This document shows, in pieces, positions 1 through 3,293 of a stretch of 8,155 nucleotides of DNA; position 1 is the first letter of the stretch; every line of letters starts with the position of its first letter. Source of the stretch: Patescibacteria group bacterium (GTDB lineage Bacteria; Patescibacteriota; Patescibacteriia; UBA2591; UBA6264); contig JACZVN010000016.1 in assembly GCA_022572625.1 (NCBI GenBank), positions 1-8,155 on the forward strand, written 5' to 3'. The notes beneath the pieces were generated by a model. The model did not search any database, was not told where the DNA came from, and saw only the letters and a program-made list of their open reading frames with translations. The position numbers and the translations under genes were made by a program.

Positions 1-271
1 TGATGTCATCAATCTTAATCTGATACTCATCTCTTACGTTGTACTTTTTAGAACTCTGGCCACCCCCGGTTTTTAAAGTAAGTAGATTGCTATGCCCAGG
101 CCATTTTCGCAAACGCAGCACAACTCCTTGTTTTTTCAGTTTTCCGGCCGGGAAATCAAAAAAAACATTTTGTTCTAGCCCTTGCCAAACCAAACGAGCG
201 CCTAGTTTATTGAGTTTGGGAATAATATTTCTAAAATTTTTTACTTTAAATTTTACTTCAATTTCCTTCAT
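1..271 (-). CDS. CYTH-domain protein (class IV adenylate cyclase / triphosphatase-like), 3' end cut by window
   Basis: The first 90 codons are visible, running off the window at position 1; CYTH proteins are usually about 170-200 residues, so roughly half is missing. The N-terminus carries the signature ExExK as Glu3-Glu5-Lys7. Further basic strands typical of the triphosphate tunnel follow: LRLRK at 52-56 and LTLK at 64-67, then an acidic strand around 81-89 (RDEYQIKIDD). The family binds triphosphates with a divalent metal inside a beta-barrel tunnel; members include thiamine triphosphatase, inorganic triphosphatase and CyaB-type adenylate cyclase, and the substrate cannot be chosen from this fragment. 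The ATG lies 2 bases after the stop of the upstream hydrolase gene, so it is probably the last visible gene of the same operon. No Shine-Dalgarno sequence is seen, so translation may depend on coupling. Family assignment is firm; function is open. Confidence 0.85.
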   Translation of the reverse strand, partial: MKEIEVKFKVKNFRNIIPKLNKLGARLVWQGLEQNVFFDFPAGKLKKQGVVLRLRKWPGHSNLLTLKTGGGQSSKKYNVRDEYQIKIDDI

Positions 272-273
272 AA

Positions 274-1020
274 TTATAAATATTTATTAACCCATTTAAT
301 GGTTTTAGTAATCGCCTTCTCTTTAGCCTCTGGAATCAAAAAATCATGGTCGCCCCCTTTAATAATTTCTAGTTCTTTTATACAAGAAAACATCTCAAAA
401 TATTTTTTGATAATATTCAATCCTATCATATGATCCTTGGCACCGAAAACTACTAAGATTGGACATTTGATAATTTTAATCTTATTTTTTAAATTAATCG
501 TTCCAAATTCTTCCCACATCGCTTTGCCAACTTTCACCTTTTCGCCAGTCAAAATTCTCTTTCTAATAACAAAGCCTTTCTTTTTTATCTCTTCTTTATA
601 ATTTTCATATAAACGTTTATGAGTAAATGGCGGACTCCATAAAATTAAAGATTTAATCGTCTTATCATAACCCAAAATAGCAACGGTCGCCCCTAAACTT
701 AAACCAATTAAAGTAATCTGTTCATAGCCTTTATCTTTAACAAATGTAATCACGTCTTTTAAATCTCTCACCTCAGAGCTGACCGTCGCTTGTTCAAAAC
801 TGCCTTCACTCTCACCCGAACCATAACAGTCAAACCTGATCACCGCGTATCCTTGGACACAAAGTTTTCTAGCGCCATCTCTCATAATTGGCTGATAATC
901 TTTATCTCCCTTAAAACTATGAATCATTATTACTACCTTATCAGTCGTATTTTTAGGAGTATGGAAAATGGCTGACAACTTTTTATAATTCCTATTTAAA
1001 ATAGTAATTTTCTTCTCCAT
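274..1020 (-). CDS. alpha/beta hydrolase (serine esterase/peptidase-like)
   Basis: A 248-residue cytoplasmic-looking protein with no signal peptide, of normal length for a small alpha/beta-hydrolase. The order of motifs is canonical: oxyanion-hole region HSF near His34, the FDCYGSGES loop at 63-71, the nucleophile elbow GLSLG with Ser108, the acid Asp196 in FGAKDH, and His225 in GGDHDF. The catalytic triad Ser108-Asp196-His225 is therefore complete. It resembles the serine aminopeptidase S33 / feruloyl-esterase-like branch, but the substrate cannot be predicted. Its ATG overlaps the stop of the upstream P-loop gene by one base (TAATG), a classic arrangement for translational coupling, and the CYTH gene follows after 2 bases. 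No Shine-Dalgarno motif is visible. Catalytic competence is inferred from the residues; the physiological role is unknown. Confidence 0.9.
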   Translation of the reverse strand: MEKKITILNRNYKKLSAIFHTPKNTTDKVVIMIHSFKGDKDYQPIMRDGARKLCVQGYAVIRFDCYGSGESEGSFEQATVSSEVRDLKDVITFVKDKGYEQITLIGLSLGATVAILGYDKTIKSLILWSPPFTHKRLYENYKEEIKKKGFVIRKRILTGEKVKVGKAMWEEFGTINLKNKIKIIKCPILVVFGAKDHMIGLNIIKKYFEMFSCIKELEIIKGGDHDFLIPEAKEKAITKTIKWVNKYL

Positions 1021-1586
1021 TATATTTTTAATAGATTTAATAACTCTTTTTCCGCCTTTCTCAGATCAATAAACGTTTTAAAGCCATATTTCTCAGCTTC
1101 TTTTTTAAAAATTGACCCTTCTCTGATAAACATTTCAGCTTCTTTTTTTTGCAATTCTTCAGTTCTGCCCCAGCAGGGCTCTTTTTTTAATCGTTTAAAA
1201 ATCTGGGCAAATGATTTTCCTAAAAAATATATCCCTGGAAAATCCAAATCAGCTTTGGCTAAATGCGGCAAAATATTCACTCCTTCAAAAATAGCTGGCT
1301 CCCCTGCTGCCACCACTTTATTAATTTTCTCTTTTATAATCGGCCAAATCGCTTCTGACTGATTTTTAAGATTCTGCCAATGCTTTTGACTGTCCGTAGA
1401 CTGCCAATATTTTTCTTCATTTTGATGCCAAAAAAAGTTTACCCAAGGCTCTAAGTTCGGATCCTTTTTTAACTCGCTTCGCCATCTATCAATATCAATA
1501 TGCTGTACTTTAAACGCTTTAGCCACTTTTCCGGCCAGATAACTTTTGCCAGCCGCCGGTATGCCGCCAATGAAAACATATTTCAT
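1020..1586 (-). CDS. P-loop NTPase, small-molecule kinase-like
   Basis: This 188-residue protein starts with a strand and a Walker A loop, GGIPAAGKS at residues 7-15, with Lys14 and Ser15 as the expected phosphate ligands. An acidic DID motif at 31-33 follows the first helix, in the position where P-loop kinases bind substrate or catalyse transfer. A second conserved-looking segment, FEGVNILP at 100-107, resembles the EGxH/EGxN region of 2-phosphoglycerate-kinase-like and zeta-toxin-like P-loop proteins. A possible lid helix rich in Lys, Arg and Glu lies at 131-165. Phosphorylation of a small metabolite is the likely activity, but the substrate is unknown. No antitoxin-like partner lies beside it, which argues against a zeta toxin role. 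It begins 26 bases after the nucleotidyltransferase gene and overlaps the hydrolase start by one base, so it sits inside a co-transcribed cluster. Confidence 0.8.
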   Translation of the reverse strand: MKYVFIGGIPAAGKSYLAGKVAKAFKVQHIDIDRWRSELKKDPNLEPWVNFFWHQNEEKYWQSTDSQKHWQNLKNQSEAIWPIIKEKINKVVAAGEPAIFEGVNILPHLAKADLDFPGIYFLGKSFAQIFKRLKKEPCWGRTEELQKKEAEMFIREGSIFKKEAEKYGFKTFIDLRKAEKELLNLLKI

Positions 1587-1612
1587 AAGCTTATTATTTT
1601 AACGCTTTGCTT

Positions 1613-2050
1613 TTATTTTTTTTTATTTAATAACCAGGAGCTGGATTGAATTTTCCCGCCCCCAACATTAAAAACCATTTGACAGCCAATCTCCTGGCAG
1701 GTTTGAACTTCCGGAATAGTTTTTTTGGTCTGGTCTCCACCGTTGGCAAAAATATCCGGTTTAATAAGCTCCAAAGTTTTACAAACACTAAAATCTTTTG
1801 AATTTTTAGGATGGCGGGTTAAAACCACTTGATCAACACAGGTTAATTCTTCCAAAATCCCTTTTCTTTCTTTTTCCGGCATAAAAACATAACCCTTTTT
1901 CTTTTTAAGCCAGTGATCATTATTTAAAATAATCACTAGTTTATCTCCGAGTTTAAGGGCCTGTTTAAACAAATGAATATGGCCGAGATGAACTGGATCA
2001 AATCCGCCACTGACGGCTACTACTATTTGTTTTTTGTTTTTGCGTTTCAT
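1613..2050 (-). CDS. cytidylyltransferase-like nucleotidyltransferase (HIGH superfamily)
   Basis: A 145-residue single-domain protein. Residues 15-24 (GGFDPVHLGH) hold the HxGH signature (His21, His24) that binds the nucleotide triphosphate in cytidylyl- and adenylyltransferases. The segment NGGD at 103-106 and the GGGKIQSS loop at 130-137 match the second half of the fold, where the ISSS-like motif contacts phosphates. The length and the NGGD segment recall glycerol-3-phosphate cytidylyltransferase and the C-terminal half of HldE/RfaE. The expected reaction is NTP plus a phosphorylated substrate giving an activated NDP- or NMP-derivative and pyrophosphate; the substrate is not determinable. 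It is the first gene of the minus-strand cluster, 26 bases upstream of the P-loop kinase-like gene. Several basic residues precede the fold. No Shine-Dalgarno motif precedes the ATG, and a weak -10-like element lies just upstream. Confidence 0.88.
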   Translation of the reverse strand: MKRKNKKQIVVAVSGGFDPVHLGHIHLFKQALKLGDKLVIILNNDHWLKKKKGYVFMPEKERKGILEELTCVDQVVLTRHPKNSKDFSVCKTLELIKPDIFANGGDQTKKTIPEVQTCQEIGCQMVFNVGGGKIQSSSWLLNKKK

Positions 2051-2067
2051 AATATTTTTAAATAGTC

Positions 2068-2096
2068 AGTATAAACTATTGACAAATCTTTAAAAA
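2068..2096 (-). promoter_or_regulatory. possible promoter of the nucleotidyltransferase cluster
   Basis: On the minus strand TATACT (2068-2073, five of six matches to the -10 consensus) is preceded at 17 bases by TTTTTA (2091-2096), a poor -35. Initiation about 7 bases beyond the -10 would give a leader of only about 10 bases before the ATG at 2050. The element interleaves with the opposite-strand promoter at 2079-2107, so the two divergent units may compete for polymerase. The weak -35 keeps confidence low. Confidence 0.35.
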
Positions 2097-2107
2097 TATG
2101 TTAAGCT
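2079..2107 (+). promoter_or_regulatory. sigma-70-type promoter with extended -10, plus strand
   Basis: A perfect TTGACA (2079-2084) is followed after exactly 17 bases by TAAGCT (2102-2107). That hexamer keeps the three most important -10 bases (T1, A2, T6), and TGT (2099-2101) supplies the TGn extension directly upstream. Expected transcription start is near 2114. It is the best promoter match in the window and reads into the small ORF, away from the main genes. Confidence 0.7.
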
Positions 2108-2126
2108 ATTAAAAGTGATGAAAGTA

Positions 2127-2133
2127 AAGGGAG
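2127..2133 (+). promoter_or_regulatory. Shine-Dalgarno site of the small ORF
   Basis: AAGGGAG lies 7 bases before the ATG at 2141 and 4 bases before the ATG at 2138, so spacing favours the second ATG. None of the larger genes in the window has a comparable purine-rich site, which makes this one stand out. Confidence 0.65.
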
Positions 2134-2140
2134 ATTTATG

Positions 2141-2284
2141 ATGAAAAAGATAGGTTCTTTAATCCGCAGAGGTTGGTTCATTATTCTCGCAAATTTATTT
2201 ATTAATAATGATCATTGTAATATTTGCGGGGACAGCTACGTCGGTTTAGCAAACGATTGCCGGTGTACAAATTACGGTAAATAA
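2141..2284 (+). CDS. small ORF: basic/hydrophobic N-terminus and Cys-rich C-terminus, unknown
   Basis: A 47-codon ORF (48 if ATG 2138 is used) that I do not recognise. Numbered from ATG 2141, it starts with a basic stretch (KK at 2-3, RR at 9-10), continues with a short hydrophobic segment WFIILANLFI (12-21), and then has four cysteines: CNIC at 26-29 and CRC at 40-42, the pattern C-x2-C-x10-C-x-C. The start could be a weak membrane anchor or signal-like segment, and the cysteines could bind a metal; both are inference. Support for expression is contextual: a strong upstream promoter, a well-spaced Shine-Dalgarno sequence, and an intrinsic terminator downstream. It is alone on the plus strand. 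An alternative reading is that the whole transcript is a structured RNA and the ORF is incidental or a leader peptide, since complementary 7-base segments lie inside it. Confidence 0.55.
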   Translation: MKKIGSLIRRGWFIILANLFINNDHCNICGDSYVGLANDCRCTNYGK

Positions 2285-2316
2285 TTTGCGATTCATTTAA
2301 GTTCTTTATAAACTGT

Positions 2317-2380
2317 GCCTAATTTTCTCAGGCCTTATGTGAGAAAACGTAAGCGGTAGTTGGTTTAAGCCACTATCCGC
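2317..2380 (+). ncRNA. structured RNA segment (two hairpins, possible pseudoknot) downstream of the small ORF
   Basis: First hairpin: a perfect 8-bp stem, 2323-2330 with 2340-2347 (TTTTCTCA/TGAGAAAA), 9-base loop. GCC at 2317-2319 can pair with GGC at 2331-2333 in that loop, giving a sterically plausible H-type pseudoknot. Alternatively CTTATG (2334-2339) can pair with CGTAAG (2348-2353), which would break the first stem. Second hairpin: 2353-2380, GCGG-TAGT-GG against CC-ACTA-CCGC, 10 bp with one bulged T on each side. The terminator stem starts 2 bases later. I recognise no known riboswitch or ncRNA family here (tmRNA, RNase P, SRP, 6S and c-di-GMP signatures are absent), so this is a structural observation only. 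Confidence 0.45.
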
Positions 2381-2381
2381 G

Positions 2382-2408
2382 GTCAGGTACGAAAACCCTG
2401 ACTTTTTT
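2382..2408 (+). terminator. intrinsic terminator of the plus-strand small unit
   Basis: GTCAGG (2382-2387) pairs with CCTGAC (2397-2402) around a 9-base loop, followed immediately by six T (2403-2408). It closes a transcript of roughly 295 bases from the predicted start near 2114. Confidence 0.8.
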
Positions 2409-2443
2409 ATTTCTCAATTACCTATAAATTTTTCCTATCCCTC

Positions 2444-2560
2444 ATGGCATTTTTTATATTTCCTAGCGAGCTCACAGACGAAAGTAAGCTTTCATCTGAG
2501 GCGAGCGATGGAATTTTAAGTGTTGTCACGCGCCGTGATAGCGCTTATATTTCCTCTTAA
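2444..2560 (+). other. open frame of 38 codons across the palindromic segment, doubtful as a gene
   Basis: An uninterrupted plus-strand frame runs from ATG 2444 to TAA 2558 and spans the hairpin-rich segment. The product would be polar, rich in Ser, Glu and Asp in the middle (SELTDESKLSSEASDG). No Shine-Dalgarno sequence and no promoter are seen, and a strong terminator lies just upstream, so it is probably not expressed as a separate gene. It is listed because repeats of this kind sometimes keep an open frame and insert into genes. Confidence 0.15.
2454..2555. repeat. hairpin-rich segment flanked by 11-bp direct repeats (possible small palindromic/MITE-like element)
   Basis: TTATATTTCCT occurs at 2454-2464 and again at 2545-2555. 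The 80 bases between hold two hairpins. One, at 2471-2500, pairs CTC-AGA-GAAAG with CTTTC-TCT-GAG, with a 2-base bulge and one mismatch. The other, at 2517-2547, is a 14-bp stem with a CGC loop and three G.T wobble pairs. This segment is richer in GC than its surroundings. The direct repeats resemble a target-site duplication, but no clear terminal inverted repeat and no second copy in the window confirm mobility. Confidence 0.4.
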
Positions 2561-2599
2561 CCACAAAATTTTATTATTCCTTTTCTATCCTGCAAAAAT

Positions 2600-3163
2600 C
2601 TAATCAAACTTCTTAAACCATAAAGGCACATACTGACCAACAACTTTTTGAATCTTCTCAATTTTATTCTCTGCTTCTTCAAAATTTACAGAAGGGACAA
2701 AATATTCTTCTGGATATTTCTTTTGTGCGTCTGGAGCTTCAAAATTAAGCGCCGCATTAATGTCTCGTACTTTTTTTTCTGCTAATTCTTCAACGTTTTC
2801 TTCTTTTTCCATATCCGATACTATTCCTTCAATCCGCTCGCGCCCCTTGCAAAAAACAATATCAAGTTTTTTTCCTTTTGGAATGTCCTTTTCATTACAA
2901 ATCCCTGCCTCAATGAAATATTGATGACTAAATTGCGAACGCTGCAAATATACAATATGCCATGAATCTCCAACCTTACGAGACCATAAAGAATATCCTG
3001 TCTTTTTAAATCCAGAATTACCTAATACTTCGGACATTTTTTCGCTTAATATCTTTCGCACTTCTTTTCTATAATTTTTTTCTGCTTTTCGATCAAATTC
3101 TTTAACTTCCTTTTTATCATTATTATTTTTTTTACTAAAATTTTCTCTAAATTCTTCAGTCAT
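2600..3163 (-). CDS. DUF4304-like protein of unknown function
   Basis: A 187-residue, strongly charged protein with no signal peptide or membrane segment. Residues 1-40 are mostly Lys, Glu and Asn, look disordered or helical, and lead into GFKKTGYSLWSRK (51-63) and WHIVYLQRSQFSHQYFIEAG (68-87). This arrangement, a GFKK strand, an aromatic turn, then a W-H-x-V-x-x-Q-x-S-Q-F core, is that of DUF4304, a family with no known biochemical function that is often found as single genes in bacteria. The C-terminal third (from about 125) is predicted mainly helical, ending in an aromatic WFKKFD. It is separated from secA by a terminator-like hairpin and has its own promoter. It ends in TAG, while the other complete genes use TAA. 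No terminator was found downstream on its strand. Family assignment is by eye and moderate. Confidence 0.75.
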   Translation of the reverse strand: MTEEFRENFSKKNNNDKKEVKEFDRKAEKNYRKEVRKILSEKMSEVLGNSGFKKTGYSLWSRKVGDSWHIVYLQRSQFSHQYFIEAGICNEKDIPKGKKLDIVFCKGRERIEGIVSDMEKEENVEELAEKKVRDINAALNFEAPDAQKKYPEEYFVPSVNFEEAENKIEKIQKVVGQYVPLWFKKFD

Positions 3164-3171
3164 ATAATTAT

Positions 3172-3200
3172 ATTATACTTAAATTTACACGCCTTATAAA
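3172..3200 (-). promoter_or_regulatory. promoter of the DUF4304-like gene, possibly giving a leaderless mRNA
   Basis: On the minus strand a perfect TATAAT (3172-3177) lies 17 bases after TTTATA (3195-3200; four of six matches to TTGACA). The -10 ends only 8 bases before the ATG whose A is at 3163. A start at the usual 6-8 bases beyond the -10 would fall on or within about 2 bases of the ATG, leaving no room for a Shine-Dalgarno sequence. Confidence 0.6.
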
Positions 3201-3259
3201 ATAATTGGACCTGGTTAATATAAATTGGCATCCCCCTCTCACCCTAACCACCAATTATT
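3200..3259 (-). terminator. long bulged hairpin after secA, probable terminator
   Basis: AATAATTGG (3200-3208) plus TGGTTA (3212-3217) pair with the contiguous 15 bases at 3245-3259, giving a 15-bp stem interrupted only by a 3-base bulge (3209-3211). The loop is 27 bases and contains a C-rich run on the plus strand. Read on the minus strand the stem starts 34 bases after the secA stop and is followed by a T-rich but imperfect tail, TTTTAT. It may act in either direction, since T-rich sequence also follows on the plus strand. Confidence 0.5.
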
Positions 3260-3293
3260 ATTTATTTTTATTTTTCATTTATCTATTTTCTAT

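Noticed and set aside
39..290. Plus-strand open frame of 83 codons
   Set aside because: It lies opposite the CYTH gene, whose frame has a clear family signature; the plus-strand frame has no motif or ribosome-binding site.
790..975. Plus-strand open frame of 61 codons
   Set aside because: Antisense shadow of the alpha/beta hydrolase gene, which has a full catalytic triad.
1020..1586. P-loop gene as a zeta-type toxin
   Set aside because: Walker A and size fit loosely, but no small antitoxin gene sits next to it and its neighbours are metabolic enzymes.
2114..2410. Plus-strand unit as tmRNA, RNase P RNA, SRP RNA, 6S RNA or a known riboswitch
   Set aside because: No GGTTCGA/CCA end, no RNase P core sequences, no SRP GGAAGCA-type loop and no recognised riboswitch core. 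A similar GGTCAGG string belongs to the terminator stem.
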